From positions 54,231 through 118,230 of the forward strand of contig JBGAQP010000011.1 in assembly GCA_044220635.1 (NCBI GenBank): a stretch of 64,000 nt of DNA. The letters run 5' to 3'. Source of the stretch: JBGAQP01 sp044220635. Its GTDB lineage: Bacteria > Pseudomonadota > Gammaproteobacteria > Burkholderiales > Usitatibacteraceae. Position 1 is the stretch's first letter; the number at the start of each line of letters is the position of its first letter. The translations under genes were made by a program, and so were the position numbers. Shown piece after piece: positions 1-7,393 of the stretch. Below the pieces are notes generated by a model, which did not search any database, was not told the DNA's origin, and saw only the letters and a program-made list of their open reading frames with translations.

Positions 1-2
1 AC

Positions 3-323
3 GCGCCGGTGAAGTCGCTCCTGCACGGGGACCTGTGGGGAGGCAACGCATCCGCGCTTGCCGACGGCACGCCCGTGGTGTTCGATCCGGCGGTGTACGT
101 CGGCGACCGCGAGGCCGACCTCGCGATGACGGAACTCTTCGGGGGGTTCCCGAAGGACTTCCACGCCGCCTACCGCGCGGCCTGGCCGCTCGACGACGGA
201 TACGCGGTGCGCCGCGACTTCTACAACCTGTACCACGTGCTCAACCACGCGAACCTCTTCGCGGGCGGCTACGTGCGCCAGTCGGAGCAGGCGATCGAGC
301 GCCTGCTCGCGCAGATCCGCTAG
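3..323 (+). CDS. Fructosamine kinase family protein, C-terminal part
   Basis: The gene runs in from the left window edge, so only about 106 C-terminal residues are visible. The HGDLWGGN phosphotransferase loop, followed by FDPAVY and GDREADLAM, is the catalytic and metal-binding core of fructosamine-3-kinase (APH-like fold). These enzymes phosphorylate ketoamine-modified amines so that the sugar adduct falls off, a protein-repair activity. Its stop codon overlaps the stop codon of the convergent fabH-like gene by 3-4 bases. Family assignment is firm; the exact substrate is not known. Confidence 0.88.
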   Translation, partial: APVKSLLHGDLWGGNASALADGTPVVFDPAVYVGDREADLAMTELFGGFPKDFHAAYRAAWPLDDGYAVRRDFYNLYHVLNHANLFAGGYVRQSEQAIERLLAQIR

Positions 324-1432
324 GCGGCGAGCGGCGCCTCGAGGCCCGCGGCGGAAGCGCCGGGCGCGCCCTTGCGGGCCATGATCCCGCGGACCAGCTC
401 GACGGCGGACTTGTCGCAGGGCGGGAGGTCCACGTCGGTCGCGCCCTTCGGCGTCACGCGCTCGCCCCAGCGGATCACGTGCGCGCACCAGGTGAGGCCG
501 CCGCCGAAGGCGGGCGTGAGGATCGTGGCACCGGGCTTCACGCGCCCTTCCTCGATCGCGTCGACCAGCGCCACGGGCACCGTGGCCGCGGACATGTTGC
601 CGTAGCGCTCCACGGTGAGGTAGACCTTGTCCATCGGCGCGCCCACGTGCTTGGCGACGGACTCGATGATGCGCAGGTTCGCCTGGTGCGGGACCACGAG
701 GTCCACGGCTTCCACGCCGAGTCCCGCGCGCCCGAGCGCCTCCCTGGTGGCGAGGGTCATCCCCGTGACCGCCTTCTTGAAGATCTCGCCGCCGTCGAAG
801 TCCCATTTCGTGTCGCCGATGGTGACGTGGGCGTTCGCGTACGCCGCCCCCATGCCGCGCACGCGCAGGATGTGGCGCGAATCGGCGTAGCAGCCGAGCT
901 TCTCCGCGATCACGCCCTCGGGCTTCTCGCTCGCCTCGATCACGACCGCCGCGCAGCCGTCGCCGAAGAGCACCGCGACGTTGCGGTTCGACCAGTCCAT
1001 GAAAGGCGAGATCCCTTCCACGCCGATCACCACCGCGTTCTTCACCACGCCCGTGCGCACCATGGCGGTGGCACTGGAGAGCCCGTAGAGGAAGCTCGTG
1101 CAGGCGGTGTTCACGTCCATCGCCGCGGCGTGGTGCGCGCCGAGCAGCTTCTGCACGCCGGAAGCGGCGTTGGGCACCTGCTCGTCGTAGGAGCAGCTGC
1201 CGAAGACGATGAGCTCGAGGGCCTCGGGGTCCAGCCCCGCGCAGGCGAGCGCGCGCGCGGCGGCGACGTGGGCGAGCGTGGTGACGGGGACGTGGGAGAC
1301 GCGCCGCTCGCGGATGCCGGTGCGGCTGACGATCCATTCGTCGCTGGTGTCGAAGAAGGCGGAGAGCCCGGCGTTGTCGAGCACGGCCGGGGGCATGCAC
1401 TTGCCCCAGCCGGTGATGGCGGCGTAGGTCAT
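320..1432 (-). CDS. fabH: 3-oxoacyl-ACP synthase III family protein (FabH-like)
   Basis: A 370-residue thiolase-fold condensing enzyme, which in fatty acid synthesis joins acetyl-CoA to malonyl-ACP. The catalytic triad is visible: Cys111 in NTACTSF, His249 in VPHQAN and Asn279 in RYGNMS. I chose the ATG at 1432 because it begins the conserved MTYAAITGWG segment; an upstream in-frame ATG at 1474 would add 14 unlikely residues. The C-terminus is about 45 residues longer than in E. coli FabH. No other fatty acid synthesis genes lie alongside, so a specialised acyl-chain role (PqsD-like or ketoacyl-acid synthesis) is possible. Confidence 0.85.
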   Translation of the reverse strand: MTYAAITGWGKCMPPAVLDNAGLSAFFDTSDEWIVSRTGIRERRVSHVPVTTLAHVAAARALACAGLDPEALELIVFGSCSYDEQVPNAASGVQKLLGAHHAAAMDVNTACTSFLYGLSSATAMVRTGVVKNAVVIGVEGISPFMDWSNRNVAVLFGDGCAAVVIEASEKPEGVIAEKLGCYADSRHILRVRGMGAAYANAHVTIGDTKWDFDGGEIFKKAVTGMTLATREALGRAGLGVEAVDLVVPHQANLRIIESVAKHVGAPMDKVYLTVERYGNMSAATVPVALVDAIEEGRVKPGATILTPAFGGGLTWCAHVIRWGERVTPKGATDVDLPPCDKSAVELVRGIMARKGAPGASAAGLEAPLAA

Positions 1433-1509
1433 GTTGTTATGATTTCGGGAGCGGGGAAACACAGTTTGCCCCATCCGCGACCGGAACGCATCACGCCCCC
1501 GGAGGGAAC

Positions 1510-1980
1510 ATGAGGATCGAGAAGCCGCGGCGCGCGACGCGCCGCTACACGCAGAAGCTCGCCGCCCCGGCCGCCGCCGTGGCCCCGCTCCTGTGCCCCG
1601 TGCGCGAGGCCGACTGGATCGAGGGCTGGGACCCGGCGCTCGTGGTGAGCGAGTCGGGCGCGGTGGAGGACGACTGCGTCTTCGTGACCGGCGCGGGCGC
1701 GCAGCAGGCGGTGTGGTACGTGACGCGCCACGACGCGCGCGCGGGCTTCGTGGAGATGGTGAAGATCACGCCGGGCGTGACCGCGTGCCGCCTCGACATC
1801 CGGCTTCGCGACGCGCCCGGAGGGTGCGAGGCGGAGGTGACGTACTCGCACACGAGCCTCGGCCCCGAGGGCGATGCCTTCGTGGCGGGCTTCACCGAGG
1901 CGTACTACGAGACTTTCATGCGGGACTGGGAGAAGCGCCTCAACCACTACCTCCTCACCGGGAAGCGGCTGTCGGCATGA
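1510..1980 (+). CDS. SRPBCC-like hypothetical protein
   Basis: A 156-residue soluble protein preceded by a good ribosome-binding site (GGAGGG, 4 nt upstream of ATG). The pattern of beta strands followed by a long C-terminal helix (YYETFMRDWEKRLNHYL) suggests the helix-grip START/SRPBCC fold, which binds hydrophobic ligands. It overlaps the next gene by ATGA, so the two are probably translated together. The function is unknown. Confidence 0.6.
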   Translation: MRIEKPRRATRRYTQKLAAPAAAVAPLLCPVREADWIEGWDPALVVSESGAVEDDCVFVTGAGAQQAVWYVTRHDARAGFVEMVKITPGVTACRLDIRLRDAPGGCEAEVTYSHTSLGPEGDAFVAGFTEAYYETFMRDWEKRLNHYLLTGKRLSA

Positions 1981-2375
1981 GCACCGCGCTTCGCGTCCTC
2001 GGCTGGATCGCCGCCTTCGCGCTCGCATGGGTGGCGACCGTGTTCGTCTTCGCCGTGTGGGTGGAAGGCGCGGCGCGCGGGCTGGGGAGCACCGTGGCGA
2101 ACACGCTGGCGCTCCTCGCACCGGCCTACGCGGGTCTCGTGACGCTCTTCCTCGGGTGGCGTTACGCCGTGCGGCGCCGGGCGGTGGTGGCGTGCGCGAC
2201 GATCGCGGGCATCTGGTTCCTCGCGCAGGGCGCGCTCGTCGCCTTCCTCGCCTTCTGGCAGCGCGGGTTCGGCAACCGCAGCTCCTCGGACGCGTTCCTC
2301 GTGCTGCTGGCGATGGTCGCGATCGTGGGCTTCTTCACGATCGCCGCGTTCCTGAGCCGCAAGCGGGGGAACTAG
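1977..2375 (+). CDS. Small integral membrane protein, unknown function
   Basis: 132 residues with about four predicted membrane spans: residues 8-30, 40-60, 68-92 and 106-126. The C-terminus is basic (SRKRGN). It starts with an ATGA overlap on the preceding SRPBCC-like gene and ends 6 bases before the convergent hicB gene. No family recognised. Confidence 0.6.
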   Translation: MSTALRVLGWIAAFALAWVATVFVFAVWVEGAARGLGSTVANTLALLAPAYAGLVTLFLGWRYAVRRRAVVACATIAGIWFLAQGALVAFLAFWQRGFGNRSSSDAFLVLLAMVAIVGFFTIAAFLSRKRGN

Positions 2376-2381
2376 CGGCCG

Positions 2382-2594
2382 TCAGGCCGCCACGTCCACG
2401 TAATCCACCTGGATCGACGGCGCTGGAATCGGGATGCCGTCTTCGCGCATTCCCGCCAGATGCAGGACGATGGCCTCGCGAATCGCCTGTTCGGCCTCGG
2501 CCACCGACGCGCCCGTGGCCACGCAACCGGGCAGGTCCGGCACCCAGGTGGAGTAGTTGTTCCCGGCCTTCTCGATCACGACGGCGTAGCGCAT
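2382..2594 (-). CDS. hicB: HicB-type antitoxin
   Basis: 70 residues with the HicB ferredoxin-like fold signature: an N-terminal strand, W-x-PDLPGC, then an ASVAEAEQAIREAI helix. HicB neutralises the HicA mRNA interferase. This version is short and lacks an obvious C-terminal DNA-binding extension. It begins 7 bases after hicA and is the last gene of the intI-hicA-hicB run. Confidence 0.9.
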   Translation of the reverse strand: MRYAVVIEKAGNNYSTWVPDLPGCVATGASVAEAEQAIREAIVLHLAGMREDGIPIPAPSIQVDYVDVAA

Positions 2595-2601
2595 GGGACC
2601 C

Positions 2602-2796
2602 TCAGCGTTTCAGGCCTGCCTGCTTGAAGATGCTGTTCAGTGTACCCGGAGAAATGTCGTCCCCGGGCCTTCCGTGCACGGTGACCCGGCCAGCCTTCAC
2701 CGGGTGCTTGAACTGGCGGTGGCTCCCCCGCGTCGCGACAAGGCGCCAACCGTCGTCGTGGAGCATCCGGAGAATGTCGGCGACCTTCGGCGGCAT
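2602..2796 (-). CDS. hicA: HicA-type mRNA interferase toxin
   Basis: 64 residues of the double-stranded-RNA-binding-like HicA fold. The catalytic histidine lies in the RGSHRQF motif, and VTVHGRPG plus the terminal SIFKQAGL helix are typical. HicA cleaves mRNA and is held inactive by HicB. The start codon lies 7 bases after the intI stop, on the same strand, so toxin expression may be coupled to integrase transcription. Such linkage could stabilise the integron platform (inference). Confidence 0.9.
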   Translation of the reverse strand: MPPKVADILRMLHDDGWRLVATRGSHRQFKHPVKAGRVTVHGRPGDDISPGTLNSIFKQAGLKR

Positions 2797-2803
2797 GGCG
2801 CCC

Positions 2804-3784
2804 TCAGCGGTCCAGTGGGCTCACCACGCCGCGCCCGCCGCGGTTGAGCACGTGGGTGTAGACCATCGTCGTGCTCACGTCCTTGTGGCCGAGGAGCTCC
2901 TGCACGGTGCGGATGTCGTAGCCCGCCTCCATCAGGTGCGTGGCGAAGCTGTGGCGCAGCGTGTGGGTCGAGACCGGCTTGGCGATGCCGGCCATCGCCA
3001 CCGCCCGCTTGATCGCGCGCTGCAGGGTCTGTTCGTAGGCGTGGTGGCGGCGCCGGATGCCGGAACGCGGATCGACCGACAGCCGCGCCTGCGGAAAGAC
3101 CCACTGCCAGCCCCAGGCGATGCCGGCAGCGGGGTTCTTTCGGGCGTATGCCCAGGGCAGTTCCACCCCCGGGAGGTTCGCCGCGCGGTCGCGCTCGTGA
3201 AGGGCGCGCACGCGCACGAGGTGGGCGCGGATCGGCTCCGCGAGCGCAACGGGCAGCATGGTGATGCGGTCCTTTCCGCCCTTCCCCTCGCGGATGAGGA
3301 TCTCGCGACGGGCGAGGTCCACGTCCTTGACCCGCAGCTGCAGGCACTCCGTCAGCCGCATGCCGGTTCCGTAGAGAAGGCGCGCCATCAACGCGTGGGT
3401 GCCGGTCATCTGCTCGAGGACGCTTCGCGCCTCCTCGCGGGTGAGCACCGTGGGCAGGCGCCGCCCGCGCTTCGCCTTCGGGATCGCGTCCAGCCACGGC
3501 AGCTCCATCTCGAGCACTTCCCGGTACAGGAAGAGCAGGGCGGCCAGCGCCTGGTTCTGCGTGGCGGCCGACACGTGCCCCTCGGTCGCGAGCGAGCCGA
3601 GGAAGGCGGTGACTTCCGCCGCACCCATCTCGCGCGGGTGGCGATGGCGGTGGAACCTGAGGAAGCGCCGCGTCCACTGCACGTAGGCGCGCTCGGTCCT
3701 CAGGCTGTAATGCCGAAAACGGATGCGGTCCCGGAGGGCATCGAGGAGGCGGGTGGGGGGTGCAGTACCGACCATACAATCCAT
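2804..3784 (-). CDS. intI: Integron integrase IntI (tyrosine recombinase)
   Basis: About 326 residues. The N-terminal core-binding domain (residues 12-100) contains the RIRFRHYSLRTERAYVQW block, and the C-terminal catalytic domain carries Arg143 (GTGMR), His274 and Arg277 (HTLRHSF), His300 and Tyr309 (TTMVYTH). The IntI-specific insertion (about residues 207-260, including WGWQWVFPQ and DPRSGIRRRHH) separates it from XerC/D and is needed to bind folded single-stranded attC. The start is uncertain: ATGs at 3784 and 3775 both fit IntI1 length, while one at 3826 adds an unlikely extension. It is transcribed away from the cassettes, as in most integrons. No frameshift or missing key residue was seen, so it is probably functional. 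Confidence 0.96.
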   Translation of the reverse strand: MDCMVGTAPPTRLLDALRDRIRFRHYSLRTERAYVQWTRRFLRFHRHRHPREMGAAEVTAFLGSLATEGHVSAATQNQALAALLFLYREVLEMELPWLDAIPKAKRGRRLPTVLTREEARSVLEQMTGTHALMARLLYGTGMRLTECLQLRVKDVDLARREILIREGKGGKDRITMLPVALAEPIRAHLVRVRALHERDRAANLPGVELPWAYARKNPAAGIAWGWQWVFPQARLSVDPRSGIRRRHHAYEQTLQRAIKRAVAMAGIAKPVSTHTLRHSFATHLMEAGYDIRTVQELLGHKDVSTTMVYTHVLNRGGRGVVSPLDR

Positions 3785-3830
3785 ACCGGACAGTTCCCGA
3801 ACCCCAGCAACGGCAATCAAGGACATGCCG

Positions 3831-3859
3831 TTGACCCGCCCACTTCACGGGTAGAAAAT
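3831..3859 (+). promoter_or_regulatory. Candidate cassette promoter (Pc)
   Basis: TTGACC at 3831-3836, and an A-rich GAAAAT at 3854-3859 after a 17-base spacer, could form a weak sigma-70 promoter reading into the first cassette from the intI-attI interval, where Pc is expected. The -10 match is poor, so this is tentative. Confidence 0.3.
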
Positions 3860-3869
3860 CCCCGCACTA

Positions 3870-3917
3870 CCGGACGTTAAATCCACCAATACCCGTCCAT
3901 CCAATTAAGAGTTAGAC
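3870..3917 (+). other. attI primary recombination site
   Basis: The last part of the interval between intI and the first cassette. The core site GTTAGAC (3911-3917) is where cassettes are inserted, with exchange after its first G. An upstream GTTAAAT (3876-3882) resembles the direct-repeat accessory sites of other attI sites. The left limit is approximate. Confidence 0.75.
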
Positions 3918-3939
3918 CGCTGAAAGAGGCACCGAGGCA

Positions 3940-4521
3940 ATGTCCAGCGATACCTCGTACTACGTGTATGCGCTCAAGGATCCGCGGGAGTCGCCCGCGT
4001 TGCCCTTCTACGTCGGCAAGGGCACCGGCACCCGGTCACATGATCACTTGATCAAGCCTGACGAGTCGCGCAAGGGTCAGAAGATCAAAGACATCGAGGC
4101 CGCCGGATTCAAGGTGCTCGTAAGTCGGTTGGTTGATTCGCTGAGCGAACCTCAAGCAATCCGGCTAGAAGCTGAACTGATAGCCGCATTCGGTACCGTG
4201 GACACTGGAGGTGTCCTCACAAATTCAGTCCTTCCCACGGGTCTGTCCAAGAAGTCTCGCTCTTCAGTCGTAATCCCGTTCGGTGTCAAAGAGAAGGCGC
4301 AAGTCGCCTTGTCCTTACTCAAGGATGCCGTTCTCGAGCTTGCGAAAGCGAATCCTGGAGGAATATCAAACTCCGACACGGCTAGCCTCCTTGGCTTGAG
4401 AAGTGACTATGGAGGCGGTTCGAAGGACTATCTCTCGTACAGCGTGCTTGGCATCCTCATGCGCGAGGGAAAGCTCGAGCGATCCAAGACGAACAAGAAG
4501 CACGTTGCCCGTGTGGAGTGA
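3940..4521 (+). CDS. GIY-YIG nuclease domain protein (cassette 1)
   Basis: 193 residues. The N-terminal YYVYALKD (residues 7-14) and PFYVGKGTGTR (22-32) form the two halves of the GIY-YIG core, in the variant seen in LEM-3/ANKLE1-like nucleases. The second half (about 115-193) resembles a helical or winged-helix DNA-binding domain. A single-strand or branched-DNA endonuclease, possibly a defence enzyme, is likely. The leader is 28 bases with a GAGG at moderate spacing. As first cassette it would be the best expressed from an attI-proximal promoter. Confidence 0.75.
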   Translation: MSSDTSYYVYALKDPRESPALPFYVGKGTGTRSHDHLIKPDESRKGQKIKDIEAAGFKVLVSRLVDSLSEPQAIRLEAELIAAFGTVDTGGVLTNSVLPTGLSKKSRSSVVIPFGVKEKAQVALSLLKDAVLELAKANPGGISNSDTASLLGLRSDYGGGSKDYLSYSVLGILMREGKLERSKTNKKHVARVE

Positions 4522-4524
4522 GCG

Positions 4525-4620
4525 GTCTAACAACGCGTTGGAGCGGACCGTGATGCATCCGGGGCCGCGTCTCGCGCGGCATAGCGGTCGTTGTATGGCC
4601 GCTCAACTCGATCGTTAGAC
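4525..4620 (+). repeat. attC site of cassette 1 (96 bp)
   Basis: R'' box GTCTAAC at 4525-4531 and R' box GTTAGAC at 4614-4620 enclose imperfect inverted arms (GCGTTGGAGCGGACC left; GGCCGCTCAACTCGATC right). Member of the dominant 96-bp class. Confidence 0.95.
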
Positions 4621-4623
4621 AGC

Positions 4624-4974
4624 ATGGGTAGCGACGTCTCGGAAATCGCCAATGCGTGGCTAGCCGCGCATCAAAACCTATGGGCGCACCACGAACTCGG
4701 GAGGCTGTGCGAAGAAGAGCCAATGCGTGCATGGCGAGTCATCGAGGCAATGATTGAGCGCACCGACGATGTAGACACGCTGAAACTCCTCGGTGTTGGG
4801 CCTGTCGAGGATCTCGTGTCGGAACGTGGCGCCGAAGTCATCGACAATATTGAGCGCAGTGCCAAACGTCAGCCACGGGTCGCCGTCTGCCTGTCGGCCA
4901 TGGCCAAGTCGACCACCGAGGAAGCAGTCTGGGCGCGCATCCAGCGTCTCGTAGGGGAAAGCCATGCTGTCTAA
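4624..4974 (+). CDS. DUF6869-like hypothetical protein (cassette 2)
   Basis: 116 residues, largely helical, with a conserved-looking LLGVGPVEDLV segment and an AWRVIEAMI helix, as in DUF6869 proteins that I recall as frequent in cassettes and defence regions. The ATG at 4624 lies 9 bases after the cassette boundary with no ribosome-binding site; an open frame continues upstream into the attC. The stop codon TAA is supplied by the R'' box of attC2. Biochemical role unknown. Confidence 0.6.
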   Translation: MGSDVSEIANAWLAAHQNLWAHHELGRLCEEEPMRAWRVIEAMIERTDDVDTLKLLGVGPVEDLVSERGAEVIDNIERSAKRQPRVAVCLSAMAKSTTEEAVWARIQRLVGESHAV

Positions 4975-5064
4975 CAACGCGTTGGAGCGGACCGTGGAAC
5001 ATAGTGGCGCGCCTCTCAGGCGTGAAGCGGCGGCGAGTGCGGCCGCTCAACTCGGTCGTTAGAA
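4969..5064 (+). repeat. attC site of cassette 2 (96 bp)
   Basis: GTCTAAC at 4969-4975 and GTTAGAA at 5058-5064, with the common GCGTTGGAGCGGACCGTGG and GGCCGCTCAACTCGGTC arms. It contributes the stop codon of the cassette 2 gene. Confidence 0.95.
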
Positions 5065-5067
5065 GTC

Positions 5068-5790
5068 ATGGGATTCCTTCGCCGTAAAACACCCGCCGCA
5101 GCTTCCAAGGTCAGCAGCAAAGCGAAGGCACCACCTATCGCTAAGCCCCTGGCGCCCGCAAAGACGCTTGTGGAACAGCGACCGAAGCCGATTCAGGAGA
5201 TTTTTGGGGATGCAATACTTGCGGCTGTCCATGCCTTTTGCGACGCGGATGTCGATTCCGTGCAAGATCTAGAAGCGAAGTACTTCTTGCACGTCGATGA
5301 AGCCAAACTACGAACGTCGCTCGCTGAAACGATGTACGGCGCGCGATGGATCTACAAGCTCGGTCTGGCGCTTCTTGTTCGGGATGAAAAGCAGGTGGCT
5401 CACGTTCGTGTACAGGTGATCGACTACGGCGCCGTGTGCGAGGGGTTGCTTTCGGCGATGATCCATCGTGGCCTGTCCCAGAGCCTGTTAGCGGGCGCCA
5501 AGTTCAGAGTCAACGACACGGTGCGCCTTCGCGATCCAATTGCTTGGAACCGCGGCAACATCGACCTCGAGTTGCCGAAGCGTAGCTTTCACTGGCTAAT
5601 CGAGGTCGCTGCAGAGGAGCAGATGATCTCTGCAAAGTTGGCGAAGAATCTGCATGGCCTTCGGAAAGAGCGGAACACGATTCATGTGAGGACTCGGACC
5701 TACAAGGCATATATTGGAACGTCGAAGCATCTATTTACCGTATTGCACGACACGATCGAAGAAACGAAGGCTTGGCGAGCGGCCCATTAA
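5068..5790 (+). CDS. Possible HEPN-superfamily protein (cassette 3)
   Basis: 240 residues. A basic, low-complexity N-terminus (about 1-38) is followed by a helical region and a C-terminal helical segment containing LRKERNTIHVR (Arg199, Arg202, Asn203, His206). This resembles the R-x(4-6)-H motif of HEPN RNases and DUF4145-like proteins. If active it would cut RNA as a toxin or abortive-infection effector. No partner gene is in the cassette. The leader is only 9 bases with no ribosome-binding site. HEPN membership is an inference from this motif. Confidence 0.45.
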   Translation: MGFLRRKTPAAASKVSSKAKAPPIAKPLAPAKTLVEQRPKPIQEIFGDAILAAVHAFCDADVDSVQDLEAKYFLHVDEAKLRTSLAETMYGARWIYKLGLALLVRDEKQVAHVRVQVIDYGAVCEGLLSAMIHRGLSQSLLAGAKFRVNDTVRLRDPIAWNRGNIDLELPKRSFHWLIEVAAEEQMISAKLAKNLHGLRKERNTIHVRTRTYKAYIGTSKHLFTVLHDTIEETKAWRAAH

Positions 5791-5797
5791 GCATGAC

Positions 5798-5893
5798 TTC
5801 TAACAACACGTTCGAGCGGTCCGGGGGGCATCGTGGGCCGCGTCTGACCGCGGCACGAGCAGCGTGGCCGGCCGCTCAACTCAGTCGTTAGAT
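5798..5893 (+). repeat. attC site of cassette 3 (96 bp)
   Basis: TTCTAAC at 5798-5804 and GTTAGAT at 5887-5893. The left arm carries ACGTTCGAGCGGTCC; the right arm is GGCCGCTCAACTCAGTC. Confidence 0.93.
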
Positions 5894-5899
5894 TGCTCC

Positions 5900-6265
5900 G
5901 TGCCGGATTCTCTCGACAACGTCGAATGGATTATGGCGCTCGAGGAAGCGCTCGACACAAACATCCCTGACGATGAGCTTGGGGCTGGCCTGGGTATTCC
6001 CGAGCAGCAGGCGGAGATACTGCGACGGATCCAGTGTTCACCGAAGCTCGTACTCTGGACGCCTCCACAGGGACCAGGTATCTGGCCGAAGATGGTGACT
6101 GTTTTCGGGCGGAAGGACCAGCTGGTGCTTTTTCACGCCGGCCTGAAGACTGCATTTGGTGTCGGCAAGCTGCGTGATGAAGCAATACTGCCAAGCGCGC
6201 GGGTATACCCATCGCTTGCCCGGGCTCTGTTCGCGTTCTCGCAAGAATCGGAAGACGCAATCTAA
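5900..6265 (+). CDS. Hypothetical protein with acyl-carrier-like DSLD motif (cassette 4)
   Basis: About 121 residues from a GTG at 5900, 12 bases after the cassette boundary. Residues 3-26 (DSLDNVEWIMALEE, then NIPDDE) closely match helix II and the following loop of acyl carrier proteins, with Ser4 in the phosphopantetheine-attachment position. The preceding ACP helix I is absent, and the C-terminal 90 residues match nothing I recognise. The stop codon lies in the R'' box of attC4. It may be an ACP-derived fusion or a chance resemblance. Confidence 0.5.
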   Translation: MPDSLDNVEWIMALEEALDTNIPDDELGAGLGIPEQQAEILRRIQCSPKLVLWTPPQGPGIWPKMVTVFGRKDQLVLFHAGLKTAFGVGKLRDEAILPSARVYPSLARALFAFSQESEDAI

Positions 6266-6355
6266 CAATGCGTTGGAGCTGACCGTGGATCAACGTAGCG
6301 CGCCTCTCAGGCGCGAATCAGCGGCGTGCCCGGCCGCTCAACGCGATCGTTAGCC
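6260..6355 (+). repeat. attC site of cassette 4 (96 bp)
   Basis: ATCTAAC at 6260-6266 and GTTAGCC at 6349-6355. The left arm is slightly divergent (TGCGTTGGAGCTGACC). Confidence 0.93.
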
Positions 6356-6378
6356 GTCGTTTGGTGGCTTCGATGCAC

Positions 6379-6397
6379 ATAGCGGATATGCTATACT
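6379..6397 (+). promoter_or_regulatory. higBA promoter and likely HigA operator
   Basis: An inverted repeat ATAGC (6379-6383) / GCTAT (6390-6394) overlaps a -10-like TATACT (6392-6397), 6 bases before the GTG of higB. This is a plausible autoregulated promoter giving a nearly leaderless transcript. Confidence 0.45.
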
Positions 6398-6403
6398 GCA
6401 ATC

Positions 6404-6724
6404 GTGGCCTGGTCAGTCACCTTCTACAGCGAGCGCGTCGAGGCGGAAATCCTCGATCTTGCGCCCGGGTTCGTCGCCCGGTTCATCCGTTACGCCGAGC
6501 GAATGGAGGAGTTTGGGCCAGACCTGGGAATGCCGCACACCCGCGCCATGGGTGGCGGCTTGTTCGAACTCCGGATCAAGGCCGCGGAGGGAATTGCGCG
6601 AGTGTTCTATTGCACGGTCGTGGACCGGCGCATCGTGTTTCTTCATCAATTCGTGAAGAAGACCGACAAGACACCGCTCAAGGAGCTCGAGATTGCGCGC
6701 CGACGAATGAAGGAAATCACATGA
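6404..6724 (+). CDS. higB: HigB/RelE-type toxin (Gp49-like, cassette 5)
   Basis: 106 residues of the phage-derived Gp49/HigB family of ribosome-dependent mRNA interferases. Typical features are the VEAEILDLAPG helix, the GLFELRIK strand, the ARVFYC and IVFLHQFVKKTDKTP strands and a basic C-terminal helix. It starts at GTG 6404, directly after a promoter-like sequence. It overlaps the antitoxin gene by ATGA, giving the toxin-first order of higBA. Confidence 0.9.
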   Translation: MAWSVTFYSERVEAEILDLAPGFVARFIRYAERMEEFGPDLGMPHTRAMGGGLFELRIKAAEGIARVFYCTVVDRRIVFLHQFVKKTDKTPLKELEIARRRMKEIT

Positions 6725-7074
6725 GTACCCTCAAGCAGTTCAAGCGGCGCGCGCTTGCGCGCCCCGAGGTGAAGGCGGCCTACGACGCGTCAGCCGATGA
6801 GTTTGCGTTCCTGGATGAGGTTCTTCGGGCGCGGGCCGAAGCTGGCCTCACGCAAGCGGAGGTAGCTGCTCGCATCGGGACAACCCAATCGGCAATCGCG
6901 CGGCTGGAATCCGCGGAGCCAAAGCACTCACCTTCTATTGCGACCCTGCAGAAATACGCCAAGGCGTTGGGGTACACGGTGGAACTTCGGCTGGTCAAGG
7001 AACGACGTCTAACAACGCGTTCGAGCGGACGAGTTGCCCGCAGCGCTTCGCGCGCGGGCCGCCGCTCAACTTAG
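6721..7074 (+). CDS. higA: HigA-type XRE antitoxin with attC-encoded tail (cassette 5)
   Basis: 117 residues. Residues about 35-92 form a helix-turn-helix (LTQAEVAARIGTTQSAIARLES) that binds the operator and, with the N-terminal part, the toxin. The normal family end is near LRLVKERR, but there is no stop there: the frame continues through attC5 and adds about 20 basic residues (ending RAGRRST) before a TAG at 7072. A similar tail is found on BrnA at 13.7 kb. Confidence 0.88.
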   Translation: MSTLKQFKRRALARPEVKAAYDASADEFAFLDEVLRARAEAGLTQAEVAARIGTTQSAIARLESAEPKHSPSIATLQKYAKALGYTVELRLVKERRLTTRSSGRVARSASRAGRRST

Positions 7075-7083
7075 TCGTTAGCC
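7007..7083 (+). repeat. attC site of cassette 5 (77 bp)
   Basis: GTCTAAC at 7007-7013 and GTTAGCC at 7077-7083. A shorter class with a GACGAGTTGCCCGCAGCG centre; it lies inside the higA reading frame. Confidence 0.93.
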
Positions 7084-7090
7084 AGTCCCG

Positions 7091-7393
7091 ATGATTCTGG
7101 AGGCAGCACCGCTACAGGTCAGGCCAGGGCAGTCGGACGCATTCGAAGCAGCATTTCGCGAGGCACAAGCGATCATTTCCTCAATGCCGGGGTATCGGTC
7201 GCACGAGCTCCAGCGCTGCCTTGAGCGCGAAGGTCACTATTTGCTTCTCGTGCGGTGGGACAGTGGTGCAGCCCACGAAGAAGGGTTCCGGAAGTCGCCT
7301 CAATACCAACAGTGGAAGAAGTTGCTGCATCATTTCTACGATCCATTTCCGACTGTCAATCACTATGAGCAAGTGTCAGGCGGGCCTGTCTAA
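7091..7393 (+). CDS. Antibiotic biosynthesis monooxygenase (ABM) domain protein, copy 1 (cassette 6)
   Basis: 100 residues of the dimeric alpha-beta barrel ABM family: an N-terminal LEAAPLQVRPGQ strand, SSMPGYRSHELQR, then HYLLLVRWDS and the W-K-LLHHFYDPFP end. Members act as cofactor-free oxygenases, haem-degrading enzymes or small-molecule binders. It is nearly identical to the gene at 9270-9572. The start lies 13 bases after the cassette boundary with no ribosome-binding site. The stop is in the R'' box. Confidence 0.85.
   Translation: MILEAAPLQVRPGQSDAFEAAFREAQAIISSMPGYRSHELQRCLEREGHYLLLVRWDSGAAHEEGFRKSPQYQQWKKLLHHFYDPFPTVNHYEQVSGGPV

Noticed and set aside
320..1474. Upstream ATG at 1474 as the start of the FabH-like protein
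   Set aside because: The extra 14 residues (MGQTVFPRSRNHNN) have no family similarity, while the ATG at 1432 begins the conserved segment.
3780..3900. LexA box controlling intI
   Set aside because: No CTG-N10-CAG-type palindrome could be found between intI and attI, so SOS control cannot be supported.
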